From Protula sp. h YS-2021 (taxonomy: Eukaryota; Annelida; Polychaeta; Sabellida; Serpulidae): a DNA stretch of 64,000 nucleotides. Location of the stretch: positions 112,038,104-112,102,103 of the forward strand of contig OX457024.1 of NCBI GenBank assembly GCA_949752745.1. Direction: 5' to 3'. This document shows positions 16,920-31,250 of the stretch, one piece after another. Made by a program: the position numbers and the translations under genes. Positions within the stretch are counted from its first letter, which is position 1; each line of letters begins with the position of its first letter. Below the pieces are notes generated by a model that did no database searches, was not told where the DNA came from, and saw nothing but the letters and a program-made list of their open reading frames with translations.

Positions 16920-19900
16920 GTTTTGTCAGCACCACTCTCCATATAACCATTTGTCGTAGTGGAATCACGACAAAAGGTCCAAAGCCATAAAGTCCCTATA
17001 AGGTTCCCAAGTTAATTTAGGTCCAAGTAGTCCCGATAGCAAAATTTGCCGTAATGGAATCCAGGACAAAACATCTCCGGCAACAAAATCTCCATTCACA
17101 TTGTCTCCGGCCATAAAGTCCCGCAATGAATTTCCAAGACGTCTTCAAAGCACAAAAGTATGATAACTTAAATTAACGACTTATTAAGTTTTAATCCTAC
17201 CATAATATGCCAACCATAAGGTACCCTGTCATGAGGTCCTCAAATGAATTCAAGACGTCCCCAAAGCAAAATTGGTTGTCGTGGAATTCAGGACAAAATG
17301 TATCTGCCACAAAGTCTAAAGGTAAAGGTCCCTTACCATAAGGTGCCCTAATGAATATGTGGTCACAACTTTCAAGCTTTACACCGGCTATGATGTCCCC
17401 GGCCATAAAGTCCCAAAAGTAACTTCCGACTGAAACGTTCCCAAAGCAAAAAAAACAACGTATGGTGATCTAAAATTATGCTTTCTGTCATGATGTCCTT
17501 GGCCTTAAGGTGCCCAAAGGAATTTGGGGCCAAAACGTCACCAAAGCAAACTTTGTCGCAGTGGAATCTACTGCAAAACATCCCTGACCATAGGTTCCCA
17601 ATAAATATTGAGCCAAAACGTCCTCAAAGCAAAAAAAACGTATAATTAGCTAAATTGGCGCTTTATAAAGCTTTGCACTGTCTTTTACATGCTTTAGAGG
17701 TAAATTTCAATTAGAGAATGAGAAATTATCGAAATTGCGAAAAATTACGTTGGCTTGTGCGATGCTTTGTCCGCACCATTTCACCTATAACCATTTGTCC
17801 TAGTGATCCGCAACTTTGTACAATGAAAATATATGTATTGTACATGTGGAACGTCATATTAATTTTGAAATCGGTGAAAATTGAGAAAATGACAATTCGT
17901 CAAATATGAGATGTCCTGTATTGGGAGGTGTTCAATAATGGAGGTTTTACTGCTTATAATAGTCAAAGCAAAAAAAAACGTATAATTAGCTAAATTGACG
18001 CTTTATTAAGCTTTGCACTGTTTTTACATGATTTAGAGGTAAATTTCAATTAGAGAATGAGAAATTATCAAAATTACGAAAAATTACGTTGGCTTGTGCG
18101 ATGCTTTGTCCGCACCATTTCACCTATAACCAACTTTTATGTAGTTGGCTAAATTGGTTAAATGGGGGTGTATTTGAAACATGAAAATAGTAGCTAAAAA
18201 TTGTGATCGATTTCCTTCCACTTTCGCACTATTGTTCCCTGATGGCTCTCTCTTAAAAATTTACGTTACTGCCAATCCACCTAAAATTGGTTAAATGGGG
18301 GCATTTATAATTTTTCGTTAGTAATTTTCAAAATGCTTCTCCAACAATTTGGACCAGAATACCTTTCGATTTTGTACGCATGGGTAGGCTTTAATCCTAC
18401 CATAATATGCCAACCATAAGGTCCCCTGTCATGAGGTCCTCAAATGAATTCAAGGCGTCCCCAAAGCAAAATTTGTTGTCGTGGAATTCAGGACAAAATG
18501 TACCTGCCACAAAGTCTAAAGGTAAAAGGTCCCTTACCATAAGGTGCCCTAATGAATATGTGGTCACAACTTTCAAGCTTTACACAGGCTATGGTGCCCC
18601 CGGCCATAAAGTCCCAAAAGCAACTTCCGACTGAAACGTTCCCAAAGCAAAAAAAAACAACGTATGGTGATCTAAAATTATGCTTTCTGTCATGATGTCC
18701 TTGGCCTTAAGGTGCCCAAAGGAATTTGGGGCCAAAACGTCACCAAAGCAAACTTTGTCGCAGTGGAATCTACTGCAAAACATCCCTGACCATAGGTTCC
18801 CAATAAATATAGAGCCAAAACGTCCTCAAAGCAAAAAAAAAAACGTATAATTAGCTAAATTGACGCTTTATTAAGCTTTGCACTGTTTTTACATGCTTTA
18901 GAGGTAAATTTCAATTAGAGAATGAGAAATTATCAAAATTACGAAAAATTACGTTGGCTTGTGCGATGCTTTGTCCGCACCATTTCACCTATAACCATTT
19001 GTCCTAGTGATCCCCAACTTTGTATAATGAAAATATATGTATTGTACATGTTGAACGTCATATTAATTTTGAAATCGGTGAAAATTGAGAAAATGACAAT
19101 TCGTCAAATATGAGATGTCCTGTATTGGGAGGTGTTCAATAATGGAGGTTTTACTGCTTATAATAGTCAAAGCAAAAAAAAAACGTATAATTAGCTAAAT
19201 TGACGCTTTATTAAGCTTTGCACTGTTTTTACATGATTTAGAGGTAAATTTCAATTAGAGAATGAGAAATTATCAAAATTACGAAAAATTACGTTGGCTT
19301 GTGCGATGCTTTGTCCGCACCATTTCACCTATAACCAACTTTTATGTAGTTGGCTAAATTGGTTAAATGGGGGTGTATTTGAAACATGAAAATAGTAGCC
19401 AAAAATTGTGATCGACTTCCTTCCACTTTCGCATTATTGCTCCCTGATAGCTCTCTCTTAAAAATTTACGTTTTTGCCAATCCACCTAAAATTGGTTAAA
19501 TGGGGGCATTTATAATTTTTCGTTAGTAATTTTCAAAATGCTTCTCCAACAATTTGGACCAGAATACCTTTCAATTTTGTACGCATGGGTAGGCTTTAAT
19601 CCTACCATAATATGCCAACCATAAGGTCCCCTGTCATGAGGTCCTCAAATGAATTCAAGGCGTCTCCAAAGCAAAATTTGTTGTCGTGGAATTCAGGACA
19701 AAATGTACCTGCCACAAAGTCTAAAGGTAAAAGGTCCCTTACCATAAGGTGCCCTAATGAATATGTGGTCACAACTTTCAAGCTTTACACCGGCTATGGT
19801 GCCCCCGGCCATAAAGTCCCCAAAGTAACTTCCGACTGAAACGTTCCCAAAGCGAAAAAAACAACGTATGGTGATCTAAAATTATGCTTTCTGTCATGAT

Positions 19901-22900
19901 GTCCCTGGCCTTAAGGTGCCCAAAGGAATTTGGGGCCAAAACGTTACCAAAGCAAACTTTGTCGCAGTGGAATCTACTGCAAAACATCCCTGACCATAGG
20001 TTCCCAATAAATATAGAGCCAAAACGTCCTCAAAGCAAAAAAAAAAAAACGTATAATTAGCTAAATTGACGCTTTATTAAGGTTTGCACTGTTTTTACAT
20101 GCTTTAGAGGTAAATTTCAATTAGAGAATGAGAAATTATCAAAATTACGAAAAATTACGTTGGCTTGTGCGATGCTTTGTCCGCACCATTTCACCTATAA
20201 CCATTTGTCCTAGTGTCCTGCAACTTTGCACAATGAAAATATATGTATTGTACATGTGGAACGTCATATTAATTTTGAAATCGGTGAAAATTGAGAAAAT
20301 GACAATTTGTCAAATATGAGATGTTCAGTATTGGGAGGTGTTCAATAATGGAGGTTTTGCTGCTTATAATTTACGTTACGTGGATTATCCTGTCTCTCAA
20401 TTTTTAATCAGTAGTTATCAAAATGCTTCTACTATTACAATTTGAATGAAAATTCCTTTGTACTTTTTGTACTGAGTAGGCCTATCTTTACCTTTTTTTT
20501 TGGCAATCCATAAAAATTTTCCAGATAGGGGGCTGTTTTGGTAGCTAATTTTGCAAAGGTCCAGCCCGCCCTCTCCCACCTCTCACACACACAAATAGGA
20601 TAGGATTGTCTTGGAATTTTTTCATAGACATTCATTATGTAGTTGGCTAAATTGGTTAAATGGGGGTGTATTTGAAACATGAAAATAGTAGCCAAAAATT
20701 GTGATCGACTTCCTTCCACTTTCGCATTATTGCTCCCTGATAGCTCTCTCTTAAAAATTTACGTTTTTGCCAATCCACTTAAAATTGGTTAAATGGGGGC
20801 ATTTATAATTTTTCGTTAGTAATTTTCAAAATGCTTCTCCAACAATTTGGACCAGAATACCTTTCAATTTTGTACGCATGGGTAGGCTTTAATCCTACCA
20901 TAATATGCCAACCATAAGGTCCCCTGTCATGAGGTCCTCAAATGAATTCAAGGCGTCTCCAAAGCAAAATTTGTTGTCGTGGAATTCAGGACAAAATGTA
21001 CCTGCCACAAAGTCTAAAGGTAAAAGGTCCCTTACCATAAGGTGCCCTAATGAATATGTGGTCACAACTTTCAAGCTTTACACCGGCTATGGTGCCCCCG
21101 GCCATAAAGTCCCCAAAGTAACTTCCGACTGAAACGTTCCCAAAGCGAAAAAAACAACGTATGGTGATCTAAAATTATGCTTTCTGTCATGATGTCCCTG
21201 GCCTTAAGGTGCCCAAAGGAATTTGGGGCCAAAACGTCACCAAAGCAAACTTTGTCGCAGTGGAATCTACTGCAAAACATCCCTGACCATAGGTTCCCAA
21301 TAAATATAGAGCCAAAACGTCCTCAAAGCAAAAAAAAAAACACGTATAATTAGCTAAATTGACGCTTTATTAAGGTTTGCACTGTTTTTACATGCTTTAG
21401 AGGTAAATTTCAATTAGAGAATGAGAAATTATCAAAATTACGAAAAATTACGTTGGCTTGTGCGATGCTTTGTCCGCACCATTTCACCTATAACCATTTG
21501 TCCTAGTGTCCTGCAACTTTGCACAATGAAAATATATGTATTGTACATGTGGAACGTCATATTAATTTTGAAATCGGTGAAAATTGAGAAAATGACAATT
21601 TGTCAAATATGAGATGTTCAGTATTGGGAGGTGTTCAATAATGGAGGTTTTGCTGCTTATAATTTACGTTACGTGGATTATCCTGTCTCTCAATTTTTAA
21701 TCAGTAGTTATCAAAATGCTTCTACTATTACAATTTGAATGAAAATTCCTTTGTACTTTTTGTACTGAGTAGGCCTATCTTTACCTTTTTTTTGGCAATC
21801 CATAAAAATTTTCCAGATAGGGGGCTGTTTTGGTAGCTAATTTTGCAAAGGTCCAGCCCGCCCTCTCCCACCTCTCACACACACAAATAGGATAGGATTG
21901 CCTTGGAATTTTTTCATAGACATTCATTATGTAGTTGGCTAAATTGGTTAAATGGGGGTGTATTTGAAACATGAAAATAGTAGCCAAAAATTGTGATCGA
22001 CTTCCTTCCACTTTCGCATTATTGCTCCCTGATAGCTCTCTCTTAAAAATTTACGTTTTTGCCAATCCACCTAAAATTGGTTAAATGGGGGCATTTATAA
22101 TTTTTCGTTAGTAATTTTCAAAATGCTTCTCCAACAATTTGGACCAGAATACCTTTCAATTTTGTACGCATGGGTAGGCTTTAATCCTACCATAATATGC
22201 CAACCATAAGGTCCCCTGTCATGAGGTCCTCAAATGAATTCAAGGCGTCTCCAAAGCAAAATTTGTTGTCGTGGAATTCAGGACAAAATGTACCTGCCAC
22301 AAATCTAAAGGTAAAAGGTCCCTTACCATAAGGTGCCCTAATGAATATGTGGTCACAACTTTCAAGCTTTACACCGGCTATGGTGCCCCCGGCCATAAAG
22401 TCCCCAAAGTAACTTCCGACTGAAACGTTCCCAAAGCGAAAAAAAACAACGTATGGTGATCTAAAATTATGCTTTCTGTCATGATGTCCCTGGCCTTAAA
22501 GTGCCCAAAGGAATTTGGGGCCAAAACGTCACCAAAGCAAACTTTGTCGCAGTGGAATCTACTGCAAAACATCCCTGACCATAGGTTCCCAATAAATATA
22601 GAGCCAAAACGTCCTCAAAGCAAAAAAAAAAAACGTATAATTAGCTAAATTGACGCTTTATTAAGCTTTGCACTGTTTTTACATGCTTTAGAGGTAAATT
22701 TCAATTAGAGAATGAGAAATTATCAAAATTACGAAAAATTACGTTGGCTTGTGCGATGCTTTGTCCGCACCATTTCACCTATAACCATTTGTCCTAGTGT
22801 CCTCCAACTTTGCACAATGAAAATATATGTATTGTACATGTGGAACGTCACATTAATTTTGAAATCGGTGAAAATTGAGAAAATGACAATTTGTCAAATA

Positions 22901-23470
22901 TGAGATTTCAGTATTGGGAGGTGTTCAATAATGGAAGCTTTGCTGCTTATAATTTACGTTACGTGGATTATCCTGTCTCTGAATTTTTAATCAGTAGTTA
23001 TCAAAATGCTTCTACTATTACAATTTGAATGAAAATTCCTTTTACTTTTTGTACTGAGTAGGCCTATCTTTACCTTTTTTTGGCGATCCATAAAAATTTT
23101 CCAGATAGGGGGCTGTTTTGGTAGCTAATTTTGCAAAGGTCTAGCCCGCCCTCTCCCACCTCTCACACACACAAATAGGATAGGATTGCCTTGGAATTTT
23201 GCATAGACATTCATTATGTAGTTGGCTAAATTAGTTAAATGGGGGTGTATTTGAAACATGAAAATAATAGCCAAAAATTGTGATCGATTTCCTTCCACTT
23301 TCGCACTATTGTTCCCTGATGGCTCTCTCTTAAAAATTTACGTTTTTGCCAATCCACCTAAAATTGGTTAAATGGGAGCATTTATAATTTTTCGTTAGTA
23401 ATTTTCAAAATGCTTCTCCAACAATTTGGACCAGAATACCTTTCGATTTTGTACGAATGGGCAGGCTTGG
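16920..23470 (+). repeat. Higher-order tandem array, five 1.2-1.3 kb units in two subtypes
   Basis: Unit starts (CCTACCATAATATGCCAACC) fall near 17198, 18400, 19605, 20898 and 22191, giving periods of about 1203, 1205, 1293 and 1293. The first half of each unit is made of 60-115 bp sub-repeats (CCATAAGGT/AAAGTCCC..., AAAACGTC..CAAAGCAAA). The second half carries repeat E and repeat D. Units 1-2 contain a duplicated AAGCAAAAAAAACGTATAAT block. Units 3-5 replace it with a different segment of about 300 bp (GGATTATCCTGTCTCTC to CTTGGAATTTTTTCATAGAC). Units 3 and 4 are almost identical. Open frames on both strands recur with the period and are not genes. Confidence 0.9.
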
Positions 23471-23760
23471 TAGGCCTATCTTAAAATTGTTTGTCGATCT
23501 ACCAAAAATCGGCCAAATATGGGCATTTTAAAATTTTTGGTAGACTGTCCTCTCTTGGAAATACTATTTTTAGCGGTCGTCCAAAATTTAGACTTTGCAT
23601 GAATGTTCACTGGTGGTCCCCTCTTTAAAAACTACTTTTTTGCGATTCGGCTAAAATTAGCTAAGTTGGGGCGTATAAAAAATTTAGTCAATTTTCAAAA
23701 TGCTTCTTCTCGAACAATTTTGACCGAAGTCCCTAAAAATTCTGTAACGAGTGTCAATTT
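23470..23760 (+). repeat. Trailing copies of tandem repeat D
   Basis: Two or three diverged 145 bp units (TCAAAATGCTTCTTCTCGAA near 23695) extend past the last complete unit of the large array. Confidence 0.6.
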
Positions 23761-26700
23761 TGAATAGCCGGTTTTGAAATATGACAAGCACGTTTTGGTG
23801 ACCATCGTTTTATACTTGATTCACTAGATCTCGGTTAATCACGATGTCACGAGACATTATTGTTCTTAGTTTCAGCAGCAGTTAACTAAATCGATTACAA
23901 ATGCGATTAGTGGATTTTGAAGTATATTAAGTACAGAAATACAAAAGCTGAAGGCAAGATTTGGCAATTGTGATGAATACGATTATCAGAAAACGAAACA
24001 AGCAATTGATCCGATTTCTGGGTCTTAGCATTTACAATAAAAAAGTTTAGAATTTTGAAAATTATTACGTTAATTATGAAGTAGGTTAAGGGTTCTCAGT
24101 TTGGCGGAAGAGTGTTTACCCTTTCTTGTGACTTCTTGTTGAAGTAGTCTATCTTTGTCACCTCGTGAGGCAGCCGGACTTTATAACTGTTGTACAGGCC
24201 GACTCCTCAAACTTTCATATTTCGTCATTCGGCCTTTGGTATTTGCAATGTTCTGGAGACATGCAGCCAGAAAAGACCTCAGAACTTGAAAACAAAATCG
24301 TAGCTTTTGAAATCAAATCAACTACTTTATTTTTCATGCCAATTTAAATGCATAATGTGCTAGACCTGAGCCTTATTCAACATACACATGTCAATCGCCA
24401 CATATGTGCACATAAAAGAACTTTTTTCTAAACGTTTCAATTAAATTAATAATGATAAATGATTAGTACGTAAAAAAGCGATATAACAGCTTTAAACCCT
24501 TGGTTGAAGGAACATTGACATTGAATGAACTGCTAAAGACTGTATTTATAAACCATGTTCATTTCACCTTCATCGTTTCACTTCTCAGCACAACAACGCA
24601 CCCATTATATGCATCAATTAACTCTGTCAGGAACCTATAAAGAGATGTTATAATTATTGAACAAGTCTTGTACACCTTGAACAAAAATTGTAAATGTAGA
24701 TATTGTCATTATCGTAAGTTAAATGAAGCCGAACTCCACAGAAATTTCACAGAAATGAAATGTGTTTATGAAATGCGGCATGTATTCAATAATTTCAAAA
24801 GGTGCTGTAATTTATTTCATTCAAACAAGGAACTCGGATCCATTATGATCAACAAGCACTTAAGAATTACTTCTATAGGACAGAAGTTGTGGAAATGACA
24901 ATTATGTTTTATTTGCATTTCTATTATTTTCATGTAAATGTTATGTACAGAATAAGGTCGGTTTTAAAGTAACATTGCTGGGAAAAACTACGGTTTTCAC
25001 AACGTTTTTTTAGATCGGAGTCTTTGTCTTTAAAGCATCCAAGGTGTTGTTCATGTAAGATAGCAGAGGATGTGTGGTGTTTTTTGATATTGTGGTCAAA
25101 TAATATAATGTCAAGAGGGAAATATTTCAGTGTTACAGTTTTTTGCATGACGCTTTTTAATTGACTTGAATTGTTGATTTTTGATTTCGTTCGCATGCTC
25201 ATACCACATGTTCAATAAATGTGTCTGTTTTGTGACACATTCTCATTGCCAGTTACAGTGATTTGTCTCATATGACAAAGTTGGATTGAAATACACAGTA
25301 GTCCTTATTTAGTAGACTACTTTATCAAAATTTAATAAGGGAACATCAAAATTCTAATTACGCCATATTATTCTGGATAAAACTTAAGCGAGAGGCTATA
25401 CTTTGAATCTTTGAGTAAGATTTATTTTTATTTGTACATTTGTTTGCCACATATTTTATTTCTCTGTCAGCTTAACTTATTGCTCGCTCCAAGTGTAAAT
25501 GAGATAACACTCAAAAGGTGTTGGCTAAATAAGCTCACTTGAATAAATAATTTGTCATAAATAAACAGACCTCAGAAATTAATTCCAAATTTTTACTCTT
25601 GCTTTCATGCTCCTTAACTTAATAGATATATAAATCTTTAATTTGTCAAGATGAAGGAATACTCTGATACGATTTTATTCATACACTTGACATAAAACAC
25701 GCCATCTGATAGAGATGTGCAGTTTTAAGGTAGAGTTTTGGCATGGGCAAAAGCTATTACTGAGCAACAAATGAACTAAATGGGTTTATAAAAATATATA
25801 TACTTTTTTACACTCAAGAACCTCAGTGGATTCCATTGGCTACTGAATTGAGGATAAAAAGCTTTCTTGTGTCTATTGATTTAAGAAAGCCCTTGATGAG
25901 TTTAGATTGGAAATTCTACACAGATATTTCGATTTTTGACGAAATATACCTAATATTATATGTTATGTACACACCAAAACGGTTCATCAATGAAGTAGCT
26001 TTGATCTTTCGTACCTTTTAATTGGATGGCAAACCTCTACATGGTCAGCGTTACAGTACAATGTCATAAGGATGTTGGGCTGCAAAATCTAGATTATGAA
26101 TGCTTCTAAAAGTGCAAAAAAATAACGTGAATAAAAGACTGATTGAACACAAAAGAAATAGTCACTGAAATGCTGATTTTTTTGTTATTGTTGATATAAT
26201 TACTAGGAAACGCAGATGATAACGAGACAAACGTGCGCATCCGATGGAACACTTTCATGAATTTCCGGTTCAGGTTATGTAGGACAAGTACACAAACAAT
26301 AGTATATGTTGAAGTTCAATATACATTTTTTTCTGCTGCGAGGGGGGAGGGGAGGCGGGTAGCTCCGAGTCAGCTCTTCCTAACACTTATTCAGCAGGCA
26401 CAGCGAAAACAGTGACTTACCAAAGTCCTCAGTTCGAAGTATACAAGATGTTCAGCTCATGATTCTGGGCCCTTTTTCGCACACTTATTTTCGTGCCTGA
26501 AATAAGCGCATTTGACTTTCGCCGAAAAGTGTTTGCATATTGAATTCCATTGAGAGAGAAGTATAAAGAAATGATAGAGAAAATTGGCAAAAATCAACAA
26601 AATTCCATTTTGTCGGAAACATGTTCATAAGGTGAACTATTAAAGGAGCTGAATAATATGTGAAGAAGTTTTTAAAAGGTCATATGGTACCTCTTTATAT

Positions 26701-26924
26701 TGGAAAGTGTGCTTGCTGAAAGAAAATTAGAATTGTAATGTTCTCCCCTTCTATTCTTTATAATTTTTCCCAAAATATTTGCAGTCAAAAAGACACCCTT
26801 TTCAGAAATATCCGAAAGTGCGAATTGGCTTATAGCGAGTGATCGATTGCAGACACTGGTAGATACACTTCGCGATAGCATTTTGCTGTAATTATCCCTC
26901 GTGTAACGAAAGGATATAGGTTTC

Positions 26925-26925
<1 letters not shown>
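23760..26925. other. Unique-looking noncoding sequence
   Basis: About 3.2 kb of AT-rich sequence with no recognisable gene, array or transposon. Open frames are short and show no motif. It could be intron or intergenic. Confidence 0.4.
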
Positions 26926-27720
<795 letters not shown>

Positions 27721-27777
27721 GCTAGGGTATGCCTATCGCCTATCGGTTTGCAGACGGCGTCCATTAGTTTGTTGTTT

Positions 27778-28200
27778 ATTACCCACAGGTAGAACCTGTG
27801 GGTAATATATGGCATTGACTGTGTGTCGGTCTGTCGGCCTGTAATCAACAGCTTGTTAACACGATAACTTAAAAACTACTGCAAGGATTTTAATGAAACT
27901 TGGTATGTAGCTTCTTTGAGAACAAGCACAGATTGGTATTGTAAATGGGCTAGGTTCGTCCAAGGAAAATGGACCAGCTGAACCTAGAATTTTCAGTTTT
28001 TGGTTACTGTTCTGTGAGCTTGTTAACACGATAACTTAAAAACGGCTGCAAGGATTTTAATGAAACTTGGTATGTAGCTTCTATAGAAACAAACACAGAT
28101 CGGCATAATAAATGGACCAGGTTTGTCTAAGAAAAATGCACCAACTGGACCAATTTTCAGCTCTTGATTGACTGTTGATGGCCGTGTTTAACTGATAGGG
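27778..28200 (+). repeat. Dispersed repeat F: hairpin followed by two 167 bp tandem units
   Basis: A perfect 13 bp hairpin (ATTACCCACAGGT, loop AGA) occupies 27778-27806. It is followed by GTCGGTCTGTCGGCC, then two tandem units starting at 27851 and 28018 (CTTGTTAACACGATAACTTA, then GGATTTTAATGAAACTTGGT). The layout matches the element at 32292-32780. Confidence 0.75.
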
Positions 28201-28309
28201 GGGCTTTGGGGAATATGTGGGCTATGCACACTGCTCTAGGTCAAATAAAACTTTGTGAAAGGTCTGTAGGGGGAAAATAAAAAATGGTTGTTGGTGAATT
28301 ATGGGTTTA

Positions 28310-28430
28310 GTCGTCGAGACATTTGTTTTTGTTTACAAAAACAAGAAATATAATTAGTGTCGATTGAAAGTGTCAGAAATAAGCCTGTCCTCTTATATTT
28401 TATGTGCGCTGGCCGCTCTAAGGGGTTGTG
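28310..28430 (+). repeat. Dispersed repeat C, copy 2
   Basis: TTTACAAAAACAAGAAATAT, GTCGATTGAAAGTGTC, AATAAGCCTGTCCTCTTAT and GCTGGCCGCTCTA appear in the same order and spacing as at 11710-11815. Confidence 0.75.
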
Positions 28431-29330
28431 CATACAGCTTGTAGACTTTTAGTCTGATTTTTTTAATTTTCGGGGGATTTTTGAAGAAAAAAATTTAAAT
28501 GGAACTCCTATATTTTTGATACGATGTCATTTATTTTTGGTACGAGGCATTCCAAAATCGTCGCGCTTATGGCTTTTGCATTTTATCTCATTTCGGGATA
28601 TTTTTTATTTTTTGGGGAATTTTTGAAGAGAATACTTTAAATTGCATCTTCTGCAGTTTTGGTCTGATATCATTTACTTTGATTGTGAGGCATGCTAAGG
28701 GGGTCGCGAATACGGCCTGCGTATTTTGAGTCGATCAGGTAATTTCTGAAGAAAAAAACCAAAATGCATTTCCTCGTACAGTTCTTATTAACTTTGATAT
28801 AAGCCCTCTCTAGGGGGTCATACATACAGCTTGTGCTTTTTGAATAAATCGGGAAATGTTCGAATTTTTCTCGGAATTTTTCAAAAAAAAAACTAAATCT
28901 CCTCCTACAGCTCCAGGGGGTCTTGCACATAGCTTGGGTTTTTTCAGTTGATCGGAGAATTTTTCAATGTATTGGGAATTTTTGAGTAAAATACTTCAAA
29001 CTGCATTTCTTACTAGAGGTTTGGTTCGTTTTATGTATTTTTGGTATGAGGCATCTCTAAACTTCAAAAAGCATTTCCTCCTACATTTTTATGTGATGTC
29101 ATTTTTTTGGTATGAGTCATTCTTTGAGGTCTTCTTTTTATCGTCTGGTCTATATATCCCTGTATATACATTTAACCTTCTCCCAAATTTTGTGCAATTC
29201 TAAGTTCATCAGCTGGTCTCTATGTCCCTGGACATATATATGTACACCGCTACCCCCTCCCTCGAATTGTTGAAGGAAGTAAAATGCATATCAAATTCAG
29301 TTTTGTCATTGTGTGTTTTGTTAATTTGGT
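28430..29330 (+). repeat. Diverged tandem repeat G, 100-145 bp units
   Basis: Units contain CATACAGCTTGT..TTTT, then TTTTTGAAGAAAAAAA, then GATGTCATTTATTTTTGGTA and GAGGCAT. Copies start near 28430, 28560, 28705, 28820 and 28925, and decay rightwards. Related units occur at 33520-33900. Confidence 0.7.
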
Positions 29331-30615
29331 ATAAGACCTCCTATGCCTTATCGCGTTTCGTAAGCTGGGACTTTGGCATTAGACAAATTTGCTTTGGTGA
29401 TTTGCAAAAACAGTGACGAAAATTTTGGCCTGAAAAACTGCAGCTATATCTTAACGTTCTCCAGGAAAGTAGCCTCAGTACCGTTTAATTTTAAATTACA
29501 TTAGCACACATTACTACCTAAGTGTCGGAAATATTGGCCAACAATCAATTTTCTGTAAAAGTATCTCCTAGGTTTATCATAGAAACGTTCTAAAATTTTG
29601 GTGGAATGTAGGGCGCGGAAGTGTCGGCCTGCCTGTTAATTGTTTTGGCGACTTGCCAAATAAATGGCTGAAATATTGGCCAAAAGCCATGTTTATTGCC
29701 GTATAATCTTAACTTGCGCAAGGATATGGTCATATTATGTTGACATTTTGTTCAGAAGCAACGGAATTTTTTCCTACGTGGCTGTTACTTTTTTGGATTT
29801 TAGCCAAAAATTGGCGGATATATCGGAGATAAACCGATTTTGTATTAATATCTTCACTGACGCCAGGTATATAGCCTTACTGTCTTGGTTATTTTCGTTA
29901 CCTGATTACACTTTTATGCTATGATTCTTGACATCAGCATTCATGCGCCGAGGCATTGTCCACAGACAATCTTGTTTTCGTCAAATTGAAGGGCTTCACG
30001 TTTAAGCTTCCGTCCGTAAACAAGGGGACCACAGCGGATATAACGAGCGCGTCCACTGCTAGGGGTCAGGGTCAGGGTTTGAGCAAGCCAGCAGTTCCGG
30101 CAAAGAACTGACCTACGGAACCGGCACCAAAATATCTGTAGTTACGTCACGTAGTAAATTTCTGTATGGAAGTCACGCGTTGAATAAAAACCGGTAAACA
30201 TTTTATTCGGCATGTTTATTTTATTTCGTCGATGTAGTAGTTTTTTTTGTTAGCGTGGTTTCTGTGAAGTGCTGCAGAGAAATGTCATTATTTCTAATTA
30301 GTAAATCTTAAATCGGAGGTAAATGCTTCCCCTGCGTTTTGAACTCGCCTCCCTTGACAATAAAATACCGACAAAAAGTAGAACAGCTGTGTTGTTAGCC
30401 TTTGTGATGAGAATTAGAGCAAAGAACATACTTTACTAGTGTACTGTTTTAATAAGAATTTTGTCCAATATTTAAGACTTTTGTCTCGGTCGGGCCTGTT
30501 TTTCTCTAAAAAATGATGTAGTCAACACTCACCTTAAAACAATTTTCAGGTAATAATGCCCCGCCATCTTGGATTTTCATTTGTGCTGTTGTTATATCAT
30601 CAGTTTGCGATTACG
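29330..30615. other. Noncoding sequence
   Basis: No gene is seen. Between 29400 and 29900 there are hints of a weak repeat (GGCCTGAAAAACTGCAG, then GGCTGAAATATTGGCCAAAA), too diverged to define. Confidence 0.4.
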
Positions 30616-30619
30616 TCAA

Positions 30620-31250
30620 CTAACTAGACCGAATTTCGCTACACGTAGGGTCGAAAATAAGGGTCGAAAATAAGCTCAAAATCTCTAACCGTTTTTGAGA
30701 AAATGGATAACTTCCGGTTTTTGACCTTGATCATGACGGAGGAATTCAAGGTCACTCAGGTACCTCTGATATAACGTCTTCTAGGCCAAAAGGGTCGAAA
30801 ATTAACTCAAAAGCGCTCTATCTCTAACCGTTTTTTGAGATAATGCACAATTTTTCTCTAACGGATTACGATATACACCTTGACCCTGAATGTCGAGAAT
30901 CAGTCCACAATGTTACTGCCTACTGATACTGTACACGTGTTAAAAAAGGATTTGAGCGCTATTTCCAGCAATTTTACGTGATGAGTAGGGGTTTGAAAAA
31001 TATTTTGACCTTGACCTTGAAGGTCAAGGGCCAAAAATTTTGCGGATTTCACAACAACTCATTACCCTCTATGTCTCTGCCACATGCCGTCTTTCTACTA
31101 CAAATCCTGTAGGATGAGTTTTCTGAAAACTACTTTGAGGTCAAAAATGCTTTGACCTCAATTTCACCTGGATTTTGAAGGTCAAGGTAAATAAAAATGC
31201 GGCTTTCACGACATCTCATCACTCTCTTTCTCTTTGCCACATTTCATACC
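30620..31250 (-). mobile_element. Helitron-like non-autonomous element, minus-oriented
   Basis: Read on the minus strand it ends GTAGCGAAATTCGGTCTAG|T at 30624, a CTRR-type Helitron 3' end. The preceding hairpin is imperfect (TTTCG...CGAAA). Inside are diverged units of 110-130 bp with AAGGTCAAGGTC, CCGTTTTTGAGA and ACGTC..CTAGGCC. The same inner units and end recur at 35000-35531. The 5' end is not defined. Confidence 0.5.

Noticed and set aside
17197..22903. Recurrent 60-75 residue frames at a spacing of about 1.2-1.3 kb
   Set aside because: They follow the satellite unit, have no domain, occur on both strands, and differ where the sub-repeats differ.
26233..26415. Small plus-strand frame with an Arg-rich centre
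   Set aside because: No motif, and composition like the surrounding noncoding DNA.
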